From: Fallopia convolvulus
Lineage: Eukaryota > Streptophyta > Magnoliopsida > Caryophyllales > Polygonaceae
DNA length: 64,000 nucleotides
NCBI GenBank assembly: GCA_964016875.1
Contig: OZ024737.1
Coordinates: 30,567,683 to 30,631,682, forward strand
Reading direction: 5' to 3'
Shown here one piece after another: positions 1 to 11,900 of this stretch (positions within the stretch are counted from its first letter, which is position 1; every line of letters starts with the position of its first letter). A program made the translations under genes and the position numbers. The notes under the pieces are model-generated. The model saw only the letters and a list, made by a program, of their open reading frames with translations. It did not search any database and had not been told where the DNA came from.

Positions 1-117
1 AACAAAAGTGTTTTAGGAATTGAAGCCGGTAGAGCTATTTTAAAAACCCTAGAAATTACAATGGTATAAATTGAACACAAACAACAGGCATAGCTAGAAT
101 GAGATAAAAGTTTTAAC

Positions 118-237
118 CTTGCCGAGAACGTGGAGACCGCGCTCGGCAGAAAGAGAGATGACAAGGATGACTGAACAAACTCCCGCAACAATCCAAGTAG
201 GCGCGTACTCCAACGAATTCGCATAGTCCTCCGCCAT
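118..237 (-). CDS. MLO-like seven-transmembrane protein, first exon (partial, continues left)
   Basis: On the minus strand an ATG at 235-237 opens a 40-codon exon that ends at a GT donor after an AAG codon (exon low end 118). It encodes an N-terminus with the order SLEYAPTW - hydrophobic helix - SAERGLHVLGK. This matches the first exon of plant MLO proteins: extracellular N-terminus, the SLE(Y)TPTWxVAxVC signature, transmembrane helix 1 and the ERxLHxLGK end. MLO proteins are plasma-membrane calmodulin-binding calcium-channel-like proteins; some clades are powdery-mildew susceptibility factors and others act in pollen-tube reception or root thigmotropism. Which clade this is cannot be judged from 40 residues. 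Positions 1-117 read as intron, so all later exons lie outside the window. The gene is divergent from the PPR gene, with about 340 bp between the start codons. Confidence 0.82.
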
Positions 238-579
238 GGCAGCAATTGAAGGACGAGATTTCCTTCCATTCTCTGAATCCTTGATTTCTTATACAAATTG
301 CGCTCTGGAAAGTCTTGAACGATCGGCAAAGAATATAGGTTTTCGAGCTTCGCATCCAAACCCAGAATGAAAAAGGTGCGTTTTTTGGCGCTGAAATGAA
401 GCAAAGAACAAACACACTGTCTCTGAGAGCTGTCATCTCTATCCGTATATTTCTTGTCTGTTGCAGGAATTGCCCTTTATAGATGGGTTAAAGTAATTTT
501 TTAATTTACGGTGGTTGCTGATAAAAATTTCTACTAATTTAAGGATCATTCATGCAAATATTGCTTTTGCAGGTGCCAG
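238..579. promoter_or_regulatory. Shared divergent promoter region between MLO-like gene and PPR gene
   Basis: This interval of about 340 bp separates the MLO-like start (minus) from the PPR start (plus). It must contain both 5' leaders and both core promoters. I see AT-rich stretches around 480-560 but no convincing TATA pair. The longer open frame crossing this region on the minus strand includes the MLO start in another frame and is not taken as a gene. Confidence 0.5.
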
Positions 580-2544
580 GTGATTTCAGTTCCCTCTTGC
601 TCTACTAGTTTGATATCAGGGGTGAAAATGGCGGTTAACCTGAAGCGTCCCAAACTACCAGCTCCCTATACCTCCCTCTCTCTCCAGAAATTCCTCAAAT
701 CCCAGAAAGATCTTCCCAATTCCCCGCCAAAGCTCTGGAAGGACATTGATTTCAATTCCTCAGAATCCAATCCCATAAATGGAAGCCAAACCCTAGAATT
801 AAACCATCCGGTTCTGCGCAAACTGGATTCTTCCACTTGTCTGAACCAATTCAACCAAGCGCACGCTCAACTCCTCGTCTTAGGCCTCTTTCAGCAACCT
901 CTGGCAGCGAGCCGTGCTGTGAAAAAGCTCTGTAATTTGCCTGGTACGTTGAGCAGGGCAGTTTCTTTCTTCAAGAGACTTGAAGAGCCAGATGCTTTCA
1001 TCTGTAATTCTATTATCAGGGGCTATTTGAATGCAGGGGATCCCCAGCGAGCACTGATGTTCTATTATGAGTGTATGATGGGGAGTTTTGTTGTGCCTAA
1101 TCATTTTACGTCTCCCCTTATAGTTAAGGTTTGTGCTGACATTGGATCCCCCATGGAAGGGGAGAAGGCACATTGTAGGGCTGTGAAATTAGGGTTTGAG
1201 TTGGACTTGTATCTGAGGAATTCGTTGATTCATATGTACTCGGTTTGTGGGAGGATCAGGGAAGCAAGAAGGGTGTTTGATGAGGACCCCTGCTCTGATT
1301 CGGTGACTTGGAACTCCATGATTGATGGGCATGTGAAAAATGGGGAGGTGGACAAAGCACACAAATTGTTTGACGAAATGCTTGACAGAGACATCTTTAC
1401 ATGGAATTCCATGATTTCAGGGTATGTTGGGATAGGAAACTTGACTGAGGCAAAGTTGTTATTTGACACAATGCCTAGCAAGGATTTGGTCTCTTTCAAT
1501 TGCATGATTAATGGGTTTTCCAGGACTGAAAATGTTTCGTCTGCTCGAGAGCTCTTTGATCAAATGCCCAAACGGAATGTGACTTCATGGAATATCATGT
1601 TATCCCTTTATGTGAGGTGCAAGGATTATACCAAGTGTATGGAATTGTTTGATCAGATGAGTAGTAGCCCCGGGGAAACTAAACCCAATGAGGCTACATT
1701 TGTTAGTGTTCTTACAGCATGTGGCCATTTAGGATGGCTTGATAAAGGTAAATTAATCCATTCTTATATAAATCATACTAGTAGCATTAAACCTGATGTT
1801 TTACTTTCAACTGCCCTTTTAACAATGTACGTCAAGTGCGGTGACATGGATAAAGCCAGAGACGTCTTTGATCAAATGCCTGAGAAAAGCGTCGTCTCAT
1901 GGAACTCAATGATAATGGGATATGGTACACACGGTTGTGGGAAAAAAGCCCTTGAAATATTTATGGAGATGGAAAAAAATGGACAACAGCCAAATGATGC
2001 TACCTTCACTTGTATATTAGCTACATGTGCTCATACAGGAATGCTTCTAGAAGGCTGGTGGCACTTTGACATGATGAGTAGAGTTTACAAGATTGAGCCA
2101 AAGATTGAGCACTACGGTTGTATGATTGATCTCTTTGGTAGAGCTGGTTTGATTGAAGATTCTGATGAACTTATAAAGCAGATTCCTGTAAAGGCAGGAT
2201 CTGCTTTGTGGGGAGCTCTTCTTTCTGCATGTAGGACACACAAAAATTTAAAGCTTGGAGAGCTTGTTGGAAGGAGACTCATTGAGCAGGATGAGAAAGA
2301 TGTTGGAGCTTATTTGTTGCTGTCAAATTTGTATGCTGCTGAAGGAAGATGGGATGAGGTGGAGAGTGTGAGAGAGCTTATGAAGATTAATGGTGTTCAT
2401 AAGTTGGCTGGGTTCAGCAAGACTCAATCTGGAGATTGCTCAGTGCATAAGAGAAACATGATTTATTCCATGTTGACAGAAATGGGTGCCTATTTGAAGC
2501 TGCCTCAGCAAGTGGAGGAAACTTTAATTTGTGAAAAGTTATAA
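580..2544 (+). CDS. Pentatricopeptide repeat protein, PLS class with E-type C-terminus
   Basis: This is an intronless 654-codon frame, as usual for plant PPR genes. Repeats run from about residue 135 to 540 with recognisable units such as DSVTWNSMIDGHVKNGEVDKA, DIFTWNSMISGYVGIGNL, NVTSWNIMLSLYV and SVVSWNSMIMGYG. An E/E+ region follows (about 540-640: WGALLSACRTHKN, AYLLLSNLYAAEGRWDEVESVRELMK). No DYW deaminase domain is present, so the protein would be a sequence-specific RNA-binding factor for organelle RNA editing or processing that needs a partner for catalysis. The N-terminus is serine-rich and basic, consistent with mitochondrial or plastid import. The first ATG (580) is used here, but the Met at 628 (MAVNLKRPK) is an equally good start. 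The RNA target cannot be read from the sequence alone. Confidence 0.93.
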   Translation: MISVPSCSTSLISGVKMAVNLKRPKLPAPYTSLSLQKFLKSQKDLPNSPPKLWKDIDFNSSESNPINGSQTLELNHPVLRKLDSSTCLNQFNQAHAQLLVLGLFQQPLAASRAVKKLCNLPGTLSRAVSFFKRLEEPDAFICNSIIRGYLNAGDPQRALMFYYECMMGSFVVPNHFTSPLIVKVCADIGSPMEGEKAHCRAVKLGFELDLYLRNSLIHMYSVCGRIREARRVFDEDPCSDSVTWNSMIDGHVKNGEVDKAHKLFDEMLDRDIFTWNSMISGYVGIGNLTEAKLLFDTMPSKDLVSFNCMINGFSRTENVSSARELFDQMPKRNVTSWNIMLSLYVRCKDYTKCMELFDQMSSSPGETKPNEATFVSVLTACGHLGWLDKGKLIHSYINHTSSIKPDVLLSTALLTMYVKCGDMDKARDVFDQMPEKSVVSWNSMIMGYGTHGCGKKALEIFMEMEKNGQQPNDATFTCILATCAHTGMLLEGWWHFDMMSRVYKIEPKIEHYGCMIDLFGRAGLIEDSDELIKQIPVKAGSALWGALLSACRTHKNLKLGELVGRRLIEQDEKDVGAYLLLSNLYAAEGRWDEVESVRELMKINGVHKLAGFSKTQSGDCSVHKRNMIYSMLTEMGAYLKLPQQVEETLICEKL

Positions 2545-3530
2545 CGAAGGTACAATTCTTTCGTTGGATAAAGAATATTTTCGTGAGGGCAATGGTTTGA
2601 AGAGAACAAAAATGAAAGCAATGAAATGCATGTTTTTAAGATCTCAATTCTTAGTTTGCAATTTTAATTTGAAAAGGAATGGGACAATTATGTGGTAGTA
2701 GAGTCTACCCGAGAGCAGATTCGGGGAAAAGAGAATCTCAATTCATATACAAACTATTCAACTCGAGTTTTACATTGACTCGGTCAACTTTCAATTGTCA
2801 AATATCATATCTCAATGGAGGTGGTGCTTGAATGACAATTCCTGTTTCAGGACAAGGGTGGAGCTCTATGATCTCTGTAGAAGTTGTGCACGCGTGAAGA
2901 CTGTGTGGAGTGATCTCTCGGGTGATCAGCAGCCCAAGCATTCATCATTGCGCCAATGTGTTCTTCGAAGATGCTTTGCTTAATTGTACTTACCATCTAT
3001 ACAAGCAGCAAATACAAACTCTTTCATCGCTATTAATGAGAGTGAAAAGTAATTCAAAAGAATGCGCAATGAGAAGTTACCTGAGTGGCAATCGTGTACA
3101 GAGGTAGCGTGCTGTAACTACATAGCACCTGAACTATGATCCTGCATTGCAACGCATAGCCAATACAGATCATCAAACTCTGTACCAAAACTGCTTTGAA
3201 TACTATGCACTGCCGGTCCTAACATATTAGGGGCCCCGGGCACAAAAGTAATGAAGGGCCCTTAAGATTCTCTCTCTAAGACTCAGATCATGAGCCAATT
3301 TTTGAGTCGTATGATCATTAGAATTGTAGATTTGAAACGAGACTTTAGTAACAATGCAATCATATATGTGTTGTGCTAGTACTTACCCAATTATAAGTCT
3401 TGGAATGACGAAGGCAAGCTTATCAAGAATGCATGAATGGATTCCAGATGTGCTCTGCGTCATAATCAAGTGCCCTGATGGCATGGCAACACATAATCAC
3501 CTAATGTCATAGGTAGTTGAGCATTCAACT
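2545..3530. other. Intergenic, PPR 3' flank; no gene recognised
   Basis: About 1 kb downstream of the PPR stop. Short open frames exist (for example around 2800-3100) but have no recognisable motif. A GC-rich palindromic patch (about 3225-3240) is probably transposon debris. Confidence 0.5.
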
Positions 3531-3836
3531 GTTGTTGTAACAATAGTTGTTGTTGTTGTTGCAACAACAATTGTTGTTGTGCATTTGCCTGATCGCCTTC
3601 CATAGCCTGGGTTCTAGCTTCCCTTTGCTCTCTTCTTCTTCTATGAAAAGCACGCTCGGGTTCAGAATCGTAGTTGTGTATTGCACTAGCGCTTAGAGAT
3701 TTCTCATAAGAAGGAGAACAAAACTGAAACCAAAGCCAAAAAGAAACAAATTAAAAATTAAAAACAAAACTTAATCTACCGATTGCGAGAGACAACCAAT
3801 ACTATCAATAGTTCCTCGGCAACGGCGCCAAAAACT
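3531..3836 (-). mobile_element. Ty3/gypsy element, internal start: PBS and leader (minus)
   Basis: Read on the minus strand, the sequence just outside the LTR end is TTTTTGGCGCCGTTGCC (about 3818-3834). This is the tRNA-Asp-type primer binding site typical of plant Athila/Tat gypsy elements. It is followed by an AT-rich leader and a GTT/CAA-rich stretch (3528-3583) that may be the beginning of gag. No pol remains, so the element is truncated here. Confidence 0.75.
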
Positions 3837-5900
3837 TGATAGGCTATTTTCCTACACCGCAAGTATACGGTTCGGTTGTAGTATCAAGGTGTCGAACTAA
3901 GGAAACTTTGTAGTATTGATTATATCACGATTCAGTAGACTAAGCCAAAATTAAGAAAACAGGAGTTGCAATTGTATTCAGAAATGACTAAAATCGAAAT
4001 TAAGAAGTAACTATCGATGGAGAAAAGCATTCCAAGGTCAGGATCTCCACAATGATTATTCATTAGATTACCGGTGATATTTATTTGGATTTCAATTCAA
4101 ATGTTGTTTGAAAGACTAACTATCTCAAAAGTCAACATTAACTATTTTCAGACGATTAATACATGTACCTAGACTTGACTAGCAGTCACTCTCGCACAAA
4201 TAATTCAACAAGTTCAAACCTAGGGATCTAGCATGAATTAACAAATTGTGAATTCAATTCAATCAACTTCTTATCTCCTCTCGGTCTCAAATCATAACAA
4301 GATTCCTAATTTAAGTAAATTAGGTCATTAAGCATCCTAGAATGAATCAAACAACAATTGAAATTTCAATTCAACCAAACATCACCCTTAGATCTACCTA
4401 CTAAACCATTGGGTTCACCCTTCCTTGGAATAAGAGAATTAGCTAGACATGGGAACAGAGGAAAGCAAATCAAATTTAATAAACAACATACCAAATTGTT
4501 TGTAAATAGATTCAATCTTCAATCCAAGCAAGTCTAGAACAAAAATCTCCAATTAATCTCCAACTAGGGTTTTTTCTCCAAAAAGAGAGTCTAAAGTCTA
4601 ACAAAAAATAAGAGATAAAATATAAAACTTGTCTTCCAAGTATTTAAACTAAGGCTCAAAAAAACAAGATAGAAAAGCCCATAAGTCGGCGCACTTAAAA
4701 CAACACGCGGCCCAGAACTCGGTCCAGAACTCGGTCAAGTTCTCAACCCGAGTTCTCGTCGTAGTCAAGAACTCAGCCCAAGTTCTTGTTCAGCGTCAGC
4801 ATATGAGTACCCTTTTTGTTGTGTAATTAAATGAGGTCTTTTTGATGGATTTCTTAGACAATCTTCTCCTTGTTACTTCCACTTCCAAGCTTAGCTCATT
4901 CCTTCAAAGTAATCCACTCGAACATCTTCAAATCAAAGCTGACGAGCCTCCAAAATACCCTGAAATCATAAAATGCAAGAGTAGACTCCGAACACAACAA
5001 ACTAAACTAAAAAACAACAAAACTGCCAAAAGACAAGCAAATTAAACGTAAAAGACGAAAGTAAACATGCCTTAAATCTTAAATGCATGTTATCATGCCC
5101 TAATTAAATTAGTCTCAGATAAAACTCCAAGATTTTGTAACCAAGTTGAAGTTGTTCTCACCAAGACCCAAAATAGAAACGCTATCTCAAAAGAATTTTG
5201 AAACAGAATGAATGGTAAGAGATATCTCAGCCAGTTCTCGTCGTAGTCAAGAACTCAGCCCAAGTTCTTGTTCAGCGTCAGCATATGAGTACCCCTTTTG
5301 TTGTGTAATTAAATGAGGTCTTTTTGATGGATTTCTTAGACAATCTTCTCCTTGTTACTTCCACTTCCAAGCTTAGCTCATCCCTTCAAAGTAATCCACT
5401 CGAAAATCTTCAAATCAAAGTTGACGAACCTCCAAAATACCCTGAAATCATAAAATGCAAGAGTAGACTCCGAACACAACAAACTAAACTAAAAAACAAC
5501 AAAACTACCAAAAGACAAGCAAATTAAACCTAAAAGACGAAAGTAAACATGCCTTAAATCTACACTTAAATGCATGTTATCATGCCCTAATTAAATTAGT
5601 CTCAGATAAAACTCCAAGATTTTGTAACCAAGTTGAAGTTGTTCTCACCAAGACCCAAAATAGAAACGCTATCTCAAAAGAATTTTGAAACAGAATGAAT
5701 GGTAAGAGATATAGAACACTCCTCGGACGACCAAACCAAAACAGATCGTCTGAAGGCTTGCTTCACTGCTTGTAATGGGTTCATTGCAATTCCTTTAGCC
5801 ATACGAGTGATGATGTGTTCCAATTTAGCACCGAAAAGAAGCAAAAGCTGCTTTTACCCAAAAAAAAATTGTTGTCACAAGCAATTAATTCATCATATAT
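3837..5900 (-). mobile_element. Ty3/gypsy (Athila/Tat-type) LTR, minus orientation, outer end not defined
   Basis: The LTR inner boundary is placed at 3837. There the plus strand begins TGATAGGCTATTTTCC, the complement of a CA-ending LTR, next to the PBS. The adjoining ACCGCAAGTATACGG block is a conserved plant Tat/Athila LTR end. The LTR extends right through at least 5714 and contains a 482-bp tandem duplication, annotated separately. I could not find a clear TG start or a target duplication, so the right end is approximate. Short open frames inside (4842-5045, 5324-5527, 5699-5977) show no known domain. Confidence 0.65.
4751..5714. repeat. Tandem direct duplication, about 482 bp x 2
   Basis: Copy 1 starts at 4751 and copy 2 at 5233, both opening with AGTTCTCGTCGTAGTCAAG. 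They agree almost base for base, with a few substitutions and one 5-bp insertion in copy 2 near 5562. The first copy ends in GGTAAGAGATATCTCAGCC where it meets the second; the second ends at GGTAAGAGATATAG near 5714. The high identity means the duplication is recent compared with other repeats here. Confidence 0.9.
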
Positions 5901-5914
5901 ATAAAAAACATAGA

Positions 5915-7100
5915 ATAGGGAAATTTTTGGTTGGTGCCCTGAGTTTATGGATATTTTGTTTGGAGTCTCAAAGTTAACTTTTTTTCTGGTTGATGCCTAT
6001 GAGGTTTTGAATAACCTTATTGGTGCCTCTTTTGGTTCGAATTGATCAAATTTAAGCACAACATTGTGTTCCTCATCTTCAAATTAGTAGGATCTGATTC
6101 CTAAAATGCCCAAATTCATACTCAAATTATCCCGATTTGAATTCTTAAACAACAAATCATTTTCAAAGGTTTTCCAACTGACTTGGAACCATCTTTAGAG
6201 CCATCGTTTGATGTCTCCTACTGCTGAGCCGCCATCCGGTGCTTCCTTGACATCTCTTGAGTCAAGACACACCAAAGTTAGAACTAGACAAGCCTATTTG
6301 AATCATGTTTGAGCAATACAAAAACTCCTTCCTTACCAAGATTACGGATCAAACAAACCCTAAATCTCAAGGAAAAACGGAAAAAAGTAGGTTAATCTTG
6401 AGACAACAATTGAAATACCCGAAAACTCAGAGGTATTAACCAAAATTTCTCAAAAAAAAATAAAAACAAATCAACAAGACTTCGATAAGAGGTAAAAAAG
6501 ACAGCCAAAAGTACAAATGTCATCCTACACATTGCAGTAACAGTAATACATCGATTTGGGAATGTGCTCAAGTAGAAATGCAATTTAACTCTATGAATAA
6601 CTATTATGACTCGTTTTATTACTCCAGAAACAAGTTGGAATCCGGATCAAAATGGAGTCCGAAATCGAAGGTAGATTCATTTCTGATGTATTTGTTTTTC
6701 TTGTTCCATAGAAGGTATTTGGGTTTATTATAACAGGAAGGAGGGAATCGAACTCACGACCTAATGATCACAAACATCGGCAAATTTTCTGGGTTTTCTT
6801 TGCAATAACCCATAAAATTTTCTGGGTTTTCTTCGATCAACCCCTTCCTCTCGTATATCGCTGAAAACTAAACCTTCGCTCCTCCGTACCGGGGCATCCG
6901 GTGGCCTATTTGAATTCAAGTTTACAGACAAAAAAAAAAGCTTTTGTACACGGCATACCAAAAAAAAAAAACTGAAGGCAAAATCCATCAACTTGGACTA
7001 CCAAAGAAAATGATATACAAATTGGAAATTTCTATTACCAAATAATCAGTCATACAGGCAAATTTTCTGGGTTTTATTTGCAATAACCCATACTAGCATT
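5915..7100. other. Repeat debris, including a MULE-TIR-like end; no gene
   Basis: Near 5919 a block beginning GGGAAATTTTTGGTTGGTGCC resembles the terminal inverted repeats of the MULE-like foldback at 20795-21652, but no matching right end was found. A motif reading GCAAATTTTCTGGGTTTT recurs at about 6779 and 7058 (roughly 279 bp apart). A tRNA T-arm-like string (minus, GAGTTCGATTCCC) sits at about 6745-6757. No coding gene is supported. Confidence 0.45.
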
Positions 7101-7701
7101 ATAATCACCTGTGATTGGCTTAGTGTTGCTAACAGTTGTATACACATAGAAGATGGAATTTGTACCGCTGTCTTAAGTAATATCTAACTCAGTATCAAGG
7201 TGGGACTCAGATTACCCAACACAGTTTCTCCAGTTCTTCCTGGCATCTGCTGTTTCTTCCGCAGTATTCAAAGATGTTATCTACATAAGGTTTGTAATAC
7301 CTGCAGAAGAGCCATCATCAATTCACATTATACAATCCTTTCTCCACATTTTTGTTGGTTAAGAAGGTCGGGATTGTTGCCGTCTTCTAGTCTTCTACAC
7401 TATCACACTTGCCAGGATTTCAAAATTCTGAAATAAAACCAAACTCAAGATTCCAATGAAGGGCTGTAGAAAATCACTTACAAGGCTATCAATCAATATG
7501 AAAGAGACGTTTGTAGTATTGATTAAGCCTTTCGCAAGGCACAAGCAGATCTGCTGCCCACAATAGCATATATTCTACGCCATGATTAACCAAGAGAAAC
7601 ACTCCTACTTAGCGTTCTCTTCTTCACAAACATCTGCTTGAATACAATAGCATTTTAGGGAAACAAATGCAGCAAAATTGTGAGAAATTATTTGAAATTT
7701 C

Positions 7702-10700
7702 TTACAAAAATATAACCTTTGGCAAAGATGCAAGGGATGAGCACCTAACCTTGTAGAAATACTTTTTTCGGAGTTTCACAGCCATTCTAATGCACTTTCT
7801 GACTTTAATCTTCAGCATATTATCATTGAATATCTGAACAGCAAATTACAATAGCAAATTACTAAACAACCTTTGCACTTTGAATTTCAGTGAAATCAAA
7901 AAACAATCAAGTATGCTTGACCTGCCTTTATCAAATCATCCATGGATCTTGTTTCTTTGATGATTTTTTGACGGTTAAGTATTAGGATTGCTGCTGCACA
8001 AAACACAGGCAGATCATTTTCCACATTTCGGGACAAAGCTCTAATACGTGAATGCACGGTACTGCTCCGAGGCCAGAAGCTCTTGGTGAGCCCGCAAAAT
8101 GCTCCTGATTTCATCCTATTAATTCCAGACATGAACAATTCTGCACTGTGATGTTTCACCTGAGTTATGACTTTCAAACCTTCATCAAATTCCATTTTTT
8201 CTTCTTGAATATCTCCATATGATTCCCTCGGAATTCGTAACAACAGCGGTTCTAAACAGTTCTCCTCTAAATTACAAGCCATTGACTCATCAAAATCAGC
8301 AGCCCACATCATCTGCAGTATACGACTAATTTAAAAACCACAAGAAATGTAAAAGTTTCTCTAATTCTGCCAAAACAAAATTAACTTCTTCTGTGGAATA
8401 AAAGTAGGGGGAAATTATGCCCTCGGTCCCTAAACTTTGCAACTCCATCCTTATTAGTCCCTAATCTTGAAGAGGTCTCTAATTAATTCATAGCTTTTTC
8501 CTTATCAGTCTTTTTTAAACTTTAAGGGCCCATTTATTTCTATGCTGGAACTCGGGTTGGAATCGGAAATGGGGTTGGAATAGGTATTACTCATACCCTA
8601 GTTTTAAGTAAGGTATGAACTCAAGTCAAATTTGGTGGTATGAGAATCACTCATTCCCCTCCCCTTAGTGAAAACAAACACTTGTATGAGTTTGACTCCA
8701 TCCTATACCCATTCCCTATACCAAAGGTATAGAAACAAACAAGCCCTAAGTTGTTCTATTTAGGTCCCTAAACTGTTGACATGTTTGCATCTGCGGTCCT
8801 TTCATCAATTAAAAACATTAGTTTTGAAATTGGATCATAGAAGGAAGAAAAATCAGTTTCAAGACAACAAACCTCCCACATACAAAGGGCGTCATTGAAA
8901 GATAATTCTCTGCGGAAAAGCACATGCAGCATCCTGAAAGCAAAATGAAGGCCTTCTGCACCTATATGAGATAAGTGAGAAAACATTTCTTTATCTGTGA
9001 GCTCCAATATATGCCAGAGTGTAAGCAACTGCTGCATTACTCCAGCCGAGCCTTCCATTCGAAAGTTGTCACGCTGGTGAATACAAGGGAAAAAATGATG
9101 AATAAGCAATTTTACTCTAAGTAGAAGAACACTTGGAAACAATAATGTCAAGAGCATACCACTCTACGTAGAAGCATCTCAAAACACCAAAAGGCATCAG
9201 CATCATCCTCAAAGAGAACAAGAAAAGGAGATAATAAATCACTCATACCTGGCCATAAAAAATCAGATCAAGAGGTATAATTTGGATTTAGAAGGAAAAA
9301 CATTACCAATTTAATTACCTTGACAATATCCAGTTTGAGGGTCAATCCATGCATAGATCGCAAGCATATCTGACATCCTTGCTAAATTTTTTTGATCCTC
9401 ATAGAATTCAAGATGATTATCCGTCCTAACCACATCAACAACTGAAAATACATACGAATCTACTATTTAACAGAACATAGTTAAGAAAACAAATTGCAGT
9501 TTTAGAAGCATTATCATATAATACCTATACTATGTAGAGTCCAAAGCCATTCAGACACCCTATCTCCACCAAATCCTCCGAGAGATGTGCTTGCCACCAT
9601 TCTATTGGTCTCAGGTCCACTAATTCTATTACTGTTTTCTAGATTACTATTTTGAATCAGATTGTTAGATTGCAGTACCACTTCTTCTCCATGGATATGA
9701 GCTATGTCTTTTTCAGTGTTGAAAGAATCTGGACCACTGTCAGAGAATGATCCATTTGATTCAATAATTAGATCTTCATTATTCCTGATTTGAAAACTGT
9801 GCATAGTTTCATCATCAAATCTCGGTCTACTATCATGCAATTCACATTCGTTCTCAACTTCGTTATTCTTGAGAAACAAATTAGTGGCTAGTAAACCTGG
9901 AGAATCAAGCTGATTTTCAACTGCAGAATCCGATTGATGCACATCAGCACTTTGATTGACACTGACATGGTCAGAAGAGACACTAAACCTTTTCACTTGG
10001 CAAACGCCATTGTTATTTTCAAACTTGGTTGTTTCTTTGGAATGAGCCTCAGAAGTTTCTAGAGCCTCGACTTCAGGATCCTTTTTGGAGTACGCCCTCA
10101 TATCCAAAATTTTAGAACCAACAACAAATGCAAGCATGCCAGTTCCAATGCTCTCATGCATCTTCTGGCACTCCTTCACAAGTTCCTTATACCGCTTCCT
10201 GGAAAAGAAAGCCAAACGGAACAGATGAAAAGAACAATTAACATTTAAGTTATGAGCTAAATTTGGCAAGGAAAAACTTGACAAGATTGAAAGCATACAG
10301 TGAACAAGAGAAACTTCATGCAGTGACTGAAACAAATAAAACATATCTAACAATATATTGCTGAAAGTGCAGGGTGAACCTCCGAGCTTCTCTAAGCTTC
10401 ATACGAAAATCAATAGTACTGCTCAATGCATAACAGCCAAGAAGAAATTCCCAAACTTCAGCTCTTATGGATGGATCCACACCCTATGATTAAAAGGCAG
10501 CAATAAGTCACTGAGTTGTGTACAGTGTGAAAATTTTTGGTGTTGTCTTTCCAACACAATCACAACCTTTTTTCAGAAATAATTATAAATTTATTTAACA
10601 GATACAGAAGAAAGGGACCATATGTCCCTGACAGTTTACAGAAAAGGCGTAGAATAATAAACCAATGCAAGCTTCATTTATGATAACCCTTCATCCACGC

Positions 10701-11900
10701 ATCCATATACAAAAGATCTAACTCGTTCTTAATAGATAATAACCAGTAGCAACTACAATGTCTTCTCATGCACATCGACATGCCCCATTTTCAAGCCATG
10801 GACTTTTAAACTCCATGAGTCCATGGTACAGCTACAACGAAAGCACTATCTTTGCGTCATAAAAACTCTCTTTGCTATAATATTAAAACTAGATCTAGAA
10901 GTGCCACTTTCAATCTCAGGTGTGCTCCTCTGGAGGCCCAAAGCACAAGTGATGTAAAAACGATTACATCATATCTAAATCTTCAGATGGTCTAAAATTA
11001 CTGGTAGCATATATAAAGCTTAGTCGACCTCTGCTTAAACATTTCTACAATGATATGTGGAATGCATGATGAAGTTAGCACAGCATGCTGAGGGAGAAGC
11101 ACATTCTTAAACATGTGAGGCATAAAACTTCATGAATCTCATAATATATATACCAATAATCAACATACCTCAATACATATTAACTTTAACACTTTGTGGA
11201 AACCTAGAACCCTCCCTTCACTATCGAAAAGGGCCTGCCACCTATCAGGTTTTAGCATCTCGATTACCTACAAAACCAGTAGAGAAAGTATAGTTGGAAG
11301 GATGTTCACAAAGGCAATTTCACAAGCTAGCATTGTAAGGCAGCTACCATTGGCTAATGGTGATTAGAGCAAATAGAATGATGCATCATGAAGCACTTAT
11401 CTCATTCTCACTGAAAACAATTCATTCATTCATAAACCCTCCAAATGCAACATTATCATTCAATTGAAATTTCTAACCTAAACACCCAAACATTAATGAA
11501 GAACGCTTATAAGCTACTAATTCCAACAATTGAGCAAATGAGATGAAGAATGTTCATTGTCATGGACCGCATTACGTGAAAGGAGACCATTATTTACAGG
11601 AACCTCCCGTAATTCATCTGGGGGATTGGCCTTCTCCGCAAAATCGAAATTAAAAAATCTTGTAATTTGAAATGAATTTCGAAGATGAAACAATGAGCTA
11701 AGAGAAAATGGGTTATGAGCATCTCCTAAACCAAAACTACAATGTCCGCTGATTTCACATTATAATTTAAAGCTCATTCAAATCTGAAGATCGAACGCAA
11801 ACGATAAGACAAATCTTACCTGAGTCGACCTCGAAACTTTCGTCAAAATATCAACGTCCGCCTTGACGGCCACGCGGGATTCCTCCCGTCCCCATCAAAA
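7702..11900 (-). CDS. TBC-domain Rab GTPase-activating protein (multi-exon; start unresolved)
   Basis: Exons on the minus strand: 11820-about 11900, 11169-11267, 10380-10483, 9525-10198, 9319-9441, 9160-9248, 8873-9073, 7926-8312, 7702-7833. From the second exon on they join in one frame of 603 codons including the stop. The TBC domain is split by an acidic Ser/Asn-rich insert (about 9560-10090), as in plant Gyp7/TBC1D15-like proteins. Key parts: GVDPSIRAEVWEFLLG; the arginine-finger motif VVDVVRTD (9441 exon); and the glutamine-finger motif YCQGMSDLLSP across the 9319/9248 junction. Both catalytic residues are present, so GAP activity on a Rab is expected, acting in vesicle traffic. The 7926 boundary fits a GC-AG intron (AAAG|GC donor). 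The frame entering exon 11169-11267 has an in-frame TGA and no ATG upstream, so the 5' end is unresolved. The 3' end at 7702 assumes read-through after YFYK; a further exon is possible. Confidence 0.88.
8526..8746. mobile_element. PIF/Harbinger (Tourist-like) MITE in a TBC-gene intron
   Basis: The element is 221 bp with terminal inverted repeats GGGCCCATTTATTTCTATGC (left) and, as complement of the right end, GGGCTTGTTTGTTTCTATACC. It is flanked by TAA on both sides (8523-8525 and 8747-8749), the 3-bp duplication typical of PIF/Harbinger. It is nested inside another inverted-repeat element whose ends carry GGTCCCTAAACT (about 8425 and 8763). Both lie in the intron between exons 8873-9073 and 7926-8312. 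Confidence 0.85.
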
